Below, in pieces: positions 25,613 through 33,187 of a stretch of 33,187 bases of DNA. Under the pieces are notes generated by a model. It was not told where the DNA came from and did no database searches. It worked only from the letters and a program-made list of their open reading frames with translations. The translations under genes were made by a program, and so were the position numbers. Numbering within the stretch: the first letter of the stretch is position 1; each line of letters begins with the position of its first letter. This stretch comes from Bacteroidales bacterium (GTDB taxonomy: Bacteria > Bacteroidota > Bacteroidia > Bacteroidales > UBA12077). The DNA lies in contig JAUWQL010000025.1 of NCBI GenBank assembly GCA_030611105.1, positions 1 to 33,187 of the forward strand. The letters run 5' to 3'.

Positions 25613-25642
25613 TTTGTAGAATAAAAAAGAGACTTATATTTG
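25613..25642 (+). promoter_or_regulatory. consensus promoter upstream of tRNA-like remnant and tRNA-Val
   Basis: TTTG (25613-25616), an 18-bp spacer and TATATTTG (25635-25642) match the Bacteroidota consensus perfectly. The predicted start near 25649 would place the tRNA-like remnant in the 5' leader of the tRNA-Val precursor. Confidence 0.8.
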
Positions 25643-25673
25643 CATCGCTTTTGAAAACAAAGCATACTAAAAA

Positions 25674-25745
25674 GGGAGATTTCCCGATAGATATCGGGAC
25701 AGCTGGTTCAGAGCATCCCGATTATGATCGGGAGAGTCGCTTGAC
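25674..25745 (+). pseudogene. tRNA-like remnant carrying two 18-bp palindromes
   Basis: The segment begins GGGAGATT like the tRNA-Val 98 bp downstream and shares a 16-bp exact match, CAGCTGGTTCAGAGCA (25700-25715 versus 25784-25799). A palindrome TCCCGATAGATATCGGGA (25682-25699) replaces the AGCT of the 5' D-stem. A second, TCCCGATTATGATCGGGA (25716-25733), sits exactly where the anticodon stem-loop would be. No T-loop TTCGAAT and no 3' acceptor strand follow, so it cannot be a working tRNA. Confidence 0.6.
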
Positions 25746-25771
25746 CAGAGTTCTTTAAAATAAAAATATTA

Positions 25772-25849
25772 GGGAGATTAGCTCAGCTGGTTCAGAGCAC
25801 CTGCCTTACAAGCAGGGGGTCACTGGTTCGAATCCAGTATCTCCCACCA
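25772..25849 (+). tRNA. tRNA-Val (anticodon UAC), CCA encoded
   Basis: The cloverleaf is complete: acceptor GGGAGAT/ATCTCCC, D-arm GCTC...GAGC, anticodon stem CCTGC/GCAGG with loop CTTACAA giving anticodon UAC, and T-arm ACTGG/CCAGT with loop TTCGAAT. The discriminator base is A and the 3' CCA is encoded at 25847-25849. An intrinsic terminator follows 5 bp later. Confidence 0.96.
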
Positions 25850-25853
25850 CACC

Positions 25854-25888
25854 AAAAGGATTAGACAAAAAGTTTAATCCTTTTTTTA
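25854..25888 (+). terminator. intrinsic terminator after tRNA-Val
   Basis: AAAAGGATTA (25854-25863) pairs with TAATCCTTTT (25875-25884), followed by more T to 25887. It ends the tRNA transcript and separates it from the giant surface-protein gene. Confidence 0.85.
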
Positions 25889-26067
25889 TATAAAAATGCT
25901 TCGTCATGAATTAAGTTGCCAATAATTGAACATTCTGTGAATAAATAATATTTCATAGTCTGAGATAAATGCTTATATTCACACCTTTAAAAGAGATAAT
26001 AATCACATTTAAAATACATTTAATCAAATAATCAGGTTGGTTCATCAATTTTTGACATTGATATATG
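25889..26067. other. intergenic region, nothing recognised
   Basis: This is AT-rich sequence between the tRNA terminator and the promoter region of the giant gene. I see no gene, repeat or RNA structure that I can support. Confidence 0.5.
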
Positions 26068-26142
26068 TAATTTTGTGTAAAATGATGAAACTTTTTGCCT
26101 GTAAATCAGGTAAAAGAATAATAAATAATGTAACATTATTTA
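26068..26142 (+). promoter_or_regulatory. -7 box and start-proximal hairpin before giant gene
   Basis: TAATTTTG (26068-26075) matches the -7 consensus; an upstream TTTG lies only 13 bp away, so the spacing is short. A perfect 9-bp inverted repeat, TAAATAATG / CATTATTTA with loop TAA (26122-26142), ends two bases before the ATG at 26145. It would fold over the ribosome-binding region or could be an operator. Confidence 0.45.
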
Positions 26143-26144
26143 AT

Positions 26145-29100
26145 ATGAAGAAAATAATACTCATTTGCTTTATAGCATTATTAGCTTTAAATGTTAATGC
26201 ACAGACAGGACCAGGTGGAGTTGGAAATTCAGATGGAACAAGCGGACAACCCAAAAATGTACTTTGGCTTGATGCAAATACATTAGGTTATGCAGACGGT
26301 GACGATTTAGATATATGGACAGACCTTTCGGGAAATAATAATGATTTAACTCAGGCAACAACTACACTTACTCCATTTTTTATGGATAATGTAACAGATA
26401 ATCTTAACGGACATCCTATTGCAAGGTTTTCAAAAGCCGACAATAGAATTATAATAAATCCTTTTAGTGATATGCCGACATCCGGCATCACTACTTTTAT
26501 TATATATAAAACTTCCGACAGCGGCGACGGGCTTGTTTCTTATAACACAGCAAGCAGAGATAACGCATTTCTTTTATATAATAACAGCTCATTAACTACA
26601 TATCTTAACGGAGGTAATAATAATTCTTCTTATGCATTTAACAGTGGAAGTTGGCAAATAATGTCACATAAATGGAAAAGTAGCGGAGGTGATTTAATAA
26701 TAAACCATAACGGAGACCAGATACATACTACAGCTTTTCAAAATGGAATATCAATACCAACCGGCGGTTGCCTCGCAATAGGAGGCGAGCAAGATGCTGT
26801 TGACGGAGGTTATACTCCAGGACAAGCTTTTCAAGGAGATATTGCCGAAATTATCATGTATAATTCTTTCTTAAACTCTGCACAACGAATAATAGTAGAA
26901 AATTATCTCAGCGAAAAATACAATCTCACTTTTACTACTGGCACAAACGATAAATATACCGGTAACGATGCTGCTTATGTTTACAATATTGCCGGAATAG
27001 GACAAGAAGCCGACGGAGACCACACTCAAACTACTTCCGGGGGATTATACATTTATGAATGGAACTCAAGCCTTGCCAACGGAGAATATCTTATGCTTGG
27101 CCATGATAATACAACTAATAATTCCACAACAATTTATACCGGAGGTGATTTGCCAACCGGAACTGAGGCCTCATGGGCTCGACAGTGGTACGTTGAAAAA
27201 ACTTCTACCGATGGAATCGATGCAAAACTTATTTTTGATTTTAAAGAAGGACTCACAGACGGACAATATCCTGCCAATGTTGCAAATTATGTATTATTAT
27301 ACAGAGCCGCAACAACCGGTAATTACTCTAAAGTAACAGTAGCCGGACAAGGAACTGTTGATGCCGACCAGGTTTACTTTAATATTTCTGATGCAAATTT
27401 ATCTGACGGATATTATACAATAGCTTCCGATGATACTATTAATAGCCCTGTTGAAGGTGTAGCCGGCAGAACCTGGTATGCTCTTGCAAGCGGCGACTGG
27501 GATACCTGGGATTTCTGGACCCTCGACCCTTCTGGTGCATTGCCAAACAATCCTGACCATGAAACTCCTGATGTTATTGATAAGGTAGTTATTCATACCG
27601 GAAAAACCATTACTATTTCGGCAAATACAAAAACAGTAGCTTCTATAACTGTTGATGGAATTTTACAACTCGGCACAACTTCAGGACATAATTTTACCGA
27701 AATTAGAGGAGCTGGAAGGATCAGGCTTGCAAGCGATAATTTCCCTCTCGGCGATGCTACTCACTTTACTTCTGCCGGAGAAGGTGAGGGAACAGTTGTT
27801 TGGCAGGGAGGCTCGTATAACTTATCAACGGCACATACATTCTATAAAATGGAAGTTGATTTAGATAATGCCGCAAATATACTTACCCTGCTTGCCGATT
27901 ATACGATTAACGGAGACATGGTAATTGAAACAGGTATTTTACAAATTAATGATAACGCATCCACAACAAATCTTAATATTGAAGTACAAGGAAATATTAC
28001 AGTTGAGGTTAACGGACAAATTCTGACAGGAACTGGAAATGCACGACATCAATTTGATATGTACGGCGATTTTACAAATAACGGAACTGTAAAATTTACT
28101 AACCGGGTTGCCCCGAATTATACCGCAGAAGCAACAGATGGTATAGTTGATGCAAATTTTTTAAGTGATAATTCCAACCAAACGATTTTATGTAACGGAA
28201 TAACAAATTTTTACCGTATTGAAATTGACAAAGGTGCCGATATGACTTATGAATTAGCAATTGAAGCTAGTGTTGTTGCTAATTTTAAGTTATACGGTTA
28301 TGCAAACGAAGCACACGGAGATGTCGCACAACTTGCAAGTAATGCAAATGCACTCGCTTTAATAAAAGGAACTGTTCGTATAAAATCTAATGTTGAAATT
28401 CCTCATCTTAACAGAAACGGAAATTATAATATTTCCGAAGCTGCAAGGCTTTGGGTTGACGGTGGAACTGTTTCATCAAGTGTCTCTAACTCAATTGTGC
28501 CTTATGGTGTTGCACAAATATCTGCCGGTACTTTTGAAGCATTAGTTCCGCAAGGATTTACACTTAGAGAAAACGGCTCGGTTGTAGTCGAAGGCGGAAC
28601 ATTAAATGCAAATCAAATCAGAACATCTGTATTGGGTCCATCTCATGTAGGAAGTTATATACAAACAGGAGGAACAGCGAATTTACTTGGTACAAATACT
28701 AATACAGATTATTATGTTTTTAATTTAACTTTCCCTGAAAATGTTTTTCAAATGACGGGAGGAACTTTACATATCCACGAAGCACACGGAAAAGGCGGAA
28801 TATTTATTAATTCAGACCCTTCAAATGTTAACGTAACCGGCGGAACTGTAATTTGTGAAATTGACGATTCCGAAGATTTTATAATTACTTCAAGAGCATC
28901 ATTTTGGAATGTAATTATGCGAAATACCACAGCTACTAATGACCATGTTCTTGATGCAGGCGTTAATGTTGGTGCTACTGATGTCAATTTAGCAGCTCAA
29001 CCCCTCGTAGTGCTTAATGATTTAACACTTGAAGGTGCAAATAGTTTAGAATTTATTACAAATAATACTGATGTTTTAATTGGGCGAAATTTCATCATTG

Positions 29101-32100
29101 AAGATGGAGCTACATATACTCATGGAACAAATACTACTAAATTTGTTGGTAGTACAGATAGTGATATTGAAATTGGAGCTACTACCGGAAGCTTAGGATT
29201 TTACAATTTGGAGATAGAAAAAGACCAAAATCCTACATCCGGATCTTATTACGATGTTGAAATTTTAGAATGTACAGGAAGAACTACAGATCCGGCAAAT
29301 GCTGATAATACAATTATTCAAATTTCAAATAACCTTACCATAAATCGTGGGCAGTTTACTGTTCAAAGATATACGGTAAGTTTATTAGGTGATTTATCTA
29401 TTACTGACGGAAAGATGATTTATAATGGTGCACTTCCCGGAAGGATTACACTTGAGGGACCAGCGGCGCAATCAATTACAGGTTCTGCAATTTATAATCC
29501 TGTTTTTGGAAACATTGAATTAGATAATGCTAACGGTGGTACGGTTAATTCAGATATAGAATTAGAGAACTTTATTCTAACAACCGGAATACTTGATCTT
29601 GGTACAAATCGATTAACAATCGACACGAATTTTGTTGAAAATGGTAATGCTGTTGCTTTTAGTGCAACTAAAATGATACAAACATCTGCAGCTCATGGTG
29701 CCAGGGGATTAAAGTTAAAGATGGATGATGATTATACCGGTGGGGCAACAGTTAATTTTCCCGTAGGTTCAAATGGCTACTGGACAGAAGTTGATGTTAA
29801 TATAAATACGTCTGTAGGTAGTGTAACAGGCTATTTAAACATAACACCTGTAAATCTATATCATCCTACAAGACCTAGTGGTGGTTGCGATGCTATTGAG
29901 GGATATTGGAAAACAACATCAAGTGGATTAAGTAGTACTGCCTCAGGTGTGGAATACCAATTCTATAGTTCTTATCCTGATCCTCCGGGTGGAGGAGATT
30001 TCGAATACTTTTTAATTGGTGGTACATGGACTAGAGATGATGGAGCAACAACTCCCGGATGGATAACGTTCGAAGATGCAGACCTGGATGGATTTCCTGA
30101 TGAGGCGGATTTTACTATAGGTAAAAATGCATGTTTTAATAATGTAGACTACGTTTATAGTGTGGCCACCGGTGATTGGGATGCCGGAGCTATATGGAAT
30201 ATTGGAGCTGAACCGGAAACCTATGATTATGTGTATATTAAAGATGGCCATACTGTATCAGTTACAGCAAACGGGCAAGATGCCGGAAAACTTATCGTTT
30301 ATTCAGGGGGAACTTTAGATATAAGTACATTTACCGGTTTAACATACAATATAGTAAAAGGTGGAGGAGAGATTAGAATTTCTTCAAATACAATTCCTTC
30401 GGCCGATTATGAAGATTTTGTATTTAATGATACTGCTATTTTTGAGTATTATGGAGGTACATATATTATACCAACAGATTTAACAGCTTATCCGAATTTA
30501 GAAATAACTGGCACAGGTGCAAAAACACTTCCTAATCAAGATATTATAGTTAAGCAAAATCTTACCATTGATAATGAAACTTTAATTTTAAATGATGGAG
30601 ATGATCTGTTTGTTACCGATACTGTTTTTATAGATAATGCAGGTATACTGCAATATCCTACAAATGCAGATCCTTGTGATATTACAGTTTTTAAATCAAT
30701 TGATTTAAGTGGAAATTCTGCCGCAAATACTATACAGGTAGAATCGGGAGGATCAAATACGGGAAATCATAATTTATATGTTTGGGAAGATATTATACTA
30801 AATGCAAATGCTGTAATCGATCTCTATGATGCTGCCGATAATGCGGTTGATCTTTACTTTAATGGTGATGGTAATTCACAGGTAAATGATGCAGGTGGTG
30901 CATCTATCGATCTTAATAGATTAATAATTGACAAGTCTGTTAATACTTCTGATGTTGATTTTCTTGAAGCATTTACCTTGAATGGACCAACAAATGGATT
31001 AAGTACGGAAAAAGCATTATATCTAATTAGTGGAGATTTAACAATTGATGATGCAGGTACAGATATTAATTTAACAACAGGAGACGATGATTTTGAAATA
31101 CCCGGAACAGCCAGCCTTGAAGTTAAACAAGGTGTAGTAAATGTTTCCGGAGATGACTCCGGTATTTCTCTTGACGGGAAATTACTTATCAGCGGAGGAA
31201 CTGTTGATATGGACGATGCTGTAAACAACGGAAACAATTACATAGAATATTCTGCTTCAGGAAATGCAGAGCTTGTGATTTCTGCCGGCTCACTTACAGT
31301 AGGTTCGCAAATAAGAAGAGGACTGGGTTCTTCAGCAGGTATTTTAACTTATACTCAAAGTGGGGGAACTGTTATTATTGGGAAAAATGCAGCACCCGAG
31401 GGAAACAGGGGTGTTTTTGAAATTCTTAATACCGGAAGTTCATTTACGCACTCAGCTGGTAATTTATATATAGTCCGCAAACAAATAAATCCGACTTTTG
31501 CAACACTTTATCTTGATCCCGAAACAAGCAGTTTAACTGCCGGAACAACAATAACACTTGGTAATGCAAGTACACCGGCAAGTCAGGAGTTCGGTATATA
31601 TTCTACAATTAATCTTCAAAACCTAAGTCTTGATAATACAAGTACAAATAATCCCAAAGCTAAAATGTGGACTGTTCCATTATCAATGGATGGTGAACTT
31701 ACAATTCAAAACGGAACGGAATTTAAAGCAAATGGATTAGACTTGAACCTATATGGCGACTTTACAAATAACGGAACATTTTCAGCTAATCAAAATACAA
31801 CATACTTTAAAGGAACAGCAGATCAGGCAATCGATGGTAATACAACTTTTTATAATCTTACTAACCAAAATACAGCTAACCTTAACCTTGTTGCAGCTAA
31901 TACCGATATTACGATTGAAAACATCCTTACAAACGAATCAGGAAGTACCATAAATGATAATAGTAATGATATTTTTGTTTATGGCGATATTGATATGTCA
32001 GGAGTACATGTTTACGGGGGCGCAGGCGATGGTATTACACTAAATGGAACCTCGCAACAAATAATGACCGGTGATGGAACTTTTGGGAAATTAACAATTA

Positions 32101-33187
32101 ATAATGCAAACGGAATTGATGTGCCTGTAGGTAATGAATTAACAATAAATGATTATTTAAAACTCGAGTCGGGTATTTTCGATATTGGCGGGAATTTATT
32201 AACACTTAATATTAATTGTGTAATACAGGAAGCGAATCCTTTCGGAGCGAATAATATGATACAAACAAATATTTCATTTACCGATAATGGTATTAAAAAA
32301 ATATTCCCTTCAGGTGCTCTTAATTTTATTTATCCTCTTGGTTCGGGTGGAAAATATACTCCTGTAGAAATTATAACTACAGTTAATACAGCCACCGGTG
32401 CATATATTATTGCAAAAGGAGCAGATGAATTACATCCGAGTATCCAGGAAGATGCTGAAGCTCCCGATCCTGAAATAACAGATGCAGATAATGTTTTGCA
32501 ATATTATTGGGTTTTAACAGCAAATGGATTTACAGATATGGATGCTACAGTCGAGATGTATTACGATACCAGTGATGTTGAAGTAACAGCACCGTATGAT
32601 GTTTATGATTATATAACCGCTAAATTATTATCCGATGGAACAGGAAACTGGTATAAATATGATGATGTAAGTAAATTTGATGAGCCAAATCAAAAGTTGA
32701 TTTTTGATATTTCGAATGCTGATGATATTGACATTGCCGGCGATTATACCGCAGGTGTTGATGGTTCCTCGTTTAATGGTGCAATACCCGACCAGGTTCC
32801 ATTATACACTTCAAATGGTTCCGGTACAACAATGGACTGGCATACAGCAGCAACATGGGTGCATGATGCAGGATTACCTGATATCCCGAGAGGAGCGAGG
32901 GTTAGGATTCTTGCCGGAGATATTGTACAAACATTAGTTAATTATATTTCAGCATATACATCTGAGATTAATGGAACACTTGATGTAGGTACTACTTTCG
33001 GAAACAGGGTAGGTGTTGTTTCAGGAACAGGTACTCTTTACACCGAAAGAGGTAGTCTGCCTGCCGGATATTATGAAACATTCTTCTCGGCCAGCGGTGG
33101 AACAATAGAATTTGGAGGCTCTACAGATTATAGTGTTTTAAGTAATATTACACAAGTAAATAATATTAAATTCAGCGAAACAGGCGA
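26145..33187 (+). CDS. giant secreted surface protein, LamG-like plus beta-helix modules (3' end outside window)
   Basis: The frame is open from the ATG to the right edge: 2347 codons without a stop. Residues 1-19 form a signal peptide (LALNVNA/Q). Residues about 36-263 are a LamG/concanavalin-like domain, starting VLWLDANTLGYADGDDLDIW and ending GDIAEIIMYN...VENYLSEKYNL. Residues 264-430 form a second domain often seen behind such LamG domains in Bacteroidota. From about residue 442 the protein consists of glycine-, asparagine- and threonine-rich beta strands with recurring FYNL-E-I type steps, organised as a macro-repeat of about 890 residues. No transmembrane segment or enzyme motif is visible. 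It is probably a cell-surface or biofilm adhesin exported by Sec and then T9SS; the C-terminal sorting domain needed to prove that lies outside the window. Confidence 0.9.
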   Translation, partial: MKKIILICFIALLALNVNAQTGPGGVGNSDGTSGQPKNVLWLDANTLGYADGDDLDIWTDLSGNNNDLTQATTTLTPFFMDNVTDNLNGHPIARFSKADNRIIINPFSDMPTSGITTFIIYKTSDSGDGLVSYNTASRDNAFLLYNNSSLTTYLNGGNNNSSYAFNSGSWQIMSHKWKSSGGDLIINHNGDQIHTTAFQNGISIPTGGCLAIGGEQDAVDGGYTPGQAFQGDIAEIIMYNSFLNSAQRIIVENYLSEKYNLTFTTGTNDKYTGNDAAYVYNIAGIGQEADGDHTQTTSGGLYIYEWNSSLANGEYLMLGHDNTTNNSTTIYTGGDLPTGTEASWARQWYVEKTSTDGIDAKLIFDFKEGLTDGQYPANVANYVLLYRAATTGNYSKVTVAGQGTVDADQVYFNISDANLSDGYYTIASDDTINSPVEGVAGRTWYALASGDWDTWDFWTLDPSGALPNNPDHETPDVIDKVVIHTGKTITISANTKTVASITVDGILQLGTTSGHNFTEIRGAGRIRLASDNFPLGDATHFTSAGEGEGTVVWQGGSYNLSTAHTFYKMEVDLDNAANILTLLADYTINGDMVIETGILQINDNASTTNLNIEVQGNITVEVNGQILTGTGNARHQFDMYGDFTNNGTVKFTNRVAPNYTAEATDGIVDANFLSDNSNQTILCNGITNFYRIEIDKGADMTYELAIEASVVANFKLYGYANEAHGDVAQLASNANALALIKGTVRIKSNVEIPHLNRNGNYNISEAARLWVDGGTVSSSVSNSIVPYGVAQISAGTFEALVPQGFTLRENGSVVVEGGTLNANQIRTSVLGPSHVGSYIQTGGTANLLGTNTNTDYYVFNLTFPENVFQMTGGTLHIHEAHGKGGIFINSDPSNVNVTGGTVICEIDDSEDFIITSRASFWNVIMRNTTATNDHVLDAGVNVGATDVNLAAQPLVVLNDLTLEGANSLEFITNNTDVLIGRNFIIEDGATYTHGTNTTKFVGSTDSDIEIGATTGSLGFYNLEIEKDQNPTSGSYYDVEILECTGRTTDPANADNTIIQISNNLTINRGQFTVQRYTVSLLGDLSITDGKMIYNGALPGRITLEGPAAQSITGSAIYNPVFGNIELDNANGGTVNSDIELENFILTTGILDLGTNRLTIDTNFVENGNAVAFSATKMIQTSAAHGARGLKLKMDDDYTGGATVNFPVGSNGYWTEVDVNINTSVGSVTGYLNITPVNLYHPTRPSGGCDAIEGYWKTTSSGLSSTASGVEYQFYSSYPDPPGGGDFEYFLIGGTWTRDDGATTPGWITFEDADLDGFPDEADFTIGKNACFNNVDYVYSVATGDWDAGAIWNIGAEPETYDYVYIKDGHTVSVTANGQDAGKLIVYSGGTLDISTFTGLTYNIVKGGGEIRISSNTIPSADYEDFVFNDTAIFEYYGGTYIIPTDLTAYPNLEITGTGAKTLPNQDIIVKQNLTIDNETLILNDGDDLFVTDTVFIDNAGILQYPTNADPCDITVFKSIDLSGNSAANTIQVESGGSNTGNHNLYVWEDIILNANAVIDLYDAADNAVDLYFNGDGNSQVNDAGGASIDLNRLIIDKSVNTSDVDFLEAFTLNGPTNGLSTEKALYLISGDLTIDDAGTDINLTTGDDDFEIPGTASLEVKQGVVNVSGDDSGISLDGKLLISGGTVDMDDAVNNGNNYIEYSASGNAELVISAGSLTVGSQIRRGLGSSAGILTYTQSGGTVIIGKNAAPEGNRGVFEILNTGSSFTHSAGNLYIVRKQINPTFATLYLDPETSSLTAGTTITLGNASTPASQEFGIYSTINLQNLSLDNTSTNNPKAKMWTVPLSMDGELTIQNGTEFKANGLDLNLYGDFTNNGTFSANQNTTYFKGTADQAIDGNTTFYNLTNQNTANLNLVAANTDITIENILTNESGSTINDNSNDIFVYGDIDMSGVHVYGGAGDGITLNGTSQQIMTGDGTFGKLTINNANGIDVPVGNELTINDYLKLESGIFDIGGNLLTLNINCVIQEANPFGANNMIQTNISFTDNGIKKIFPSGALNFIYPLGSGGKYTPVEIITTVNTATGAYIIAKGADELHPSIQEDAEAPDPEITDADNVLQYYWVLTANGFTDMDATVEMYYDTSDVEVTAPYDVYDYITAKLLSDGTGNWYKYDDVSKFDEPNQKLIFDISNADDIDIAGDYTAGVDGSSFNGAIPDQVPLYTSNGSGTTMDWHTAATWVHDAGLPDIPRGARVRILAGDIVQTLVNYISAYTSEINGTLDVGTTFGNRVGVVSGTGTLYTERGSLPAGYYETFFSASGGTIEFGGSTDYSVLSNITQVNNIKFSETG
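27492..33187 (+). repeat. protein-level macro-repeat, about 890 residues per unit
   Basis: Each unit opens with a W-rich signature: GDWDTWDFW (27492), GDWDAGAIW (30171) and MDWHTAATW (32832). Each is followed by P...D.V.I..G..[VI] and a GxLxxGT-like strand. The Trp codons of DW lie 2679 and 2661 bp apart (893 and 887 residues). Units 1 and 2 both contain a late NFPVGSNG / FIYPLGSGG block (29754 and 32325). The nucleotide sequences have diverged, so this is old duplication. Unit 3 is cut by the window edge. Confidence 0.7.

Noticed and set aside
25674-25745. Second functional tRNA upstream of tRNA-Val
   Set aside because: It has no T-arm and no 3' acceptor strand, and the loop at the anticodon position is 6 or 8 nt rather than 7.
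27055-32937. Several short open frames on both strands in the giant gene region, e.g. 30854-31237 (-)
   Set aside because: All lie in other frames of the continuous 7-kb frame that starts at 26145, and none has a domain; they arise from its biased composition.
1-33187. CRISPR array, prophage, toxin-antitoxin pair or defence island
   Set aside because: No regularly spaced direct repeats, phage structural genes or integrase were seen. The only PIN domain is fused to PhoH in a housekeeping-type protein without an antitoxin gene.

Overview
The window looks like chromosome from an AT-rich member of the Bacteroidota, probably a Bacteroidales/Marinilabiliales- or Flavobacteriia-like lineage. The main reasons are type IX secretion (T9SS) genes (porV, porU, a porP/sprF homologue, a gldJ-like lipoprotein), signal peptides ending in the phylum-typical Ala-Gln, weak or absent Shine-Dalgarno sites, and many matches to the Bacteroidota promoter TTTG-N17-23-TAnnTTTG. 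No rRNA, CRISPR array, integrase or transposase is visible.

Layout, left to right. 1-91 (-) holds a probable small RNA or short leader with a -7 box and a strong terminator. 305-2139 (-) is a lemA - TPM - TPM envelope operon with its own promoter and terminator. 2595-4601 (+) is a solitary long-form urocanase (hutU), bracketed by two related composite palindromes. 4741-7434 (-) is an Mla-type lipid transport operon (permease, ATPase, MCE protein). 7532-8223 (-) holds a thioredoxin-like protein and a CoA-binding protein. 8348-13895 (-) is ispF-porV-porU, divergent from 14037-17952 (+), porP/sprF-like - gldJ-like - murF. 17947-20668 (-) holds a GT2 glycosyltransferase, an LpxL-type acyltransferase and an inositol monophosphatase family enzyme. 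20810-24104 (-) holds mtaB, a SixA-like phosphatase and a PIN-PhoH ATPase. 24298-25587 (+) is folC. Then come a tRNA-like remnant carrying two 18-bp palindromes and an intact tRNA-Val(UAC) with a terminator. From 26145 to the right edge a single uninterrupted reading frame (at least 2347 codons, stop outside the window) encodes a giant secreted surface protein.

How it fits together. Much of the window concerns the cell envelope: lipid trafficking (Mla), lipid A-type acylation, peptidoglycan precursor synthesis (murF), isoprenoid supply (ispF) and T9SS. PorU and PorV process and anchor T9SS cargo at the cell surface. The giant protein has a signal peptide, a LamG-like domain and beta-rich modules in a roughly 890-residue macro-repeat; it is a plausible T9SS client, but its C-terminus cannot be seen.

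Most unusual signals: the giant protein with its macro-repeat; the tRNA-like remnant with paired palindromes between the promoter and tRNA-Val; the REPIN-like doublets on both sides of hutU; the structured leader before the inositol phosphatase gene; and the small RNA candidate at the left edge. No complete undescribed defence or mobile system is evident.
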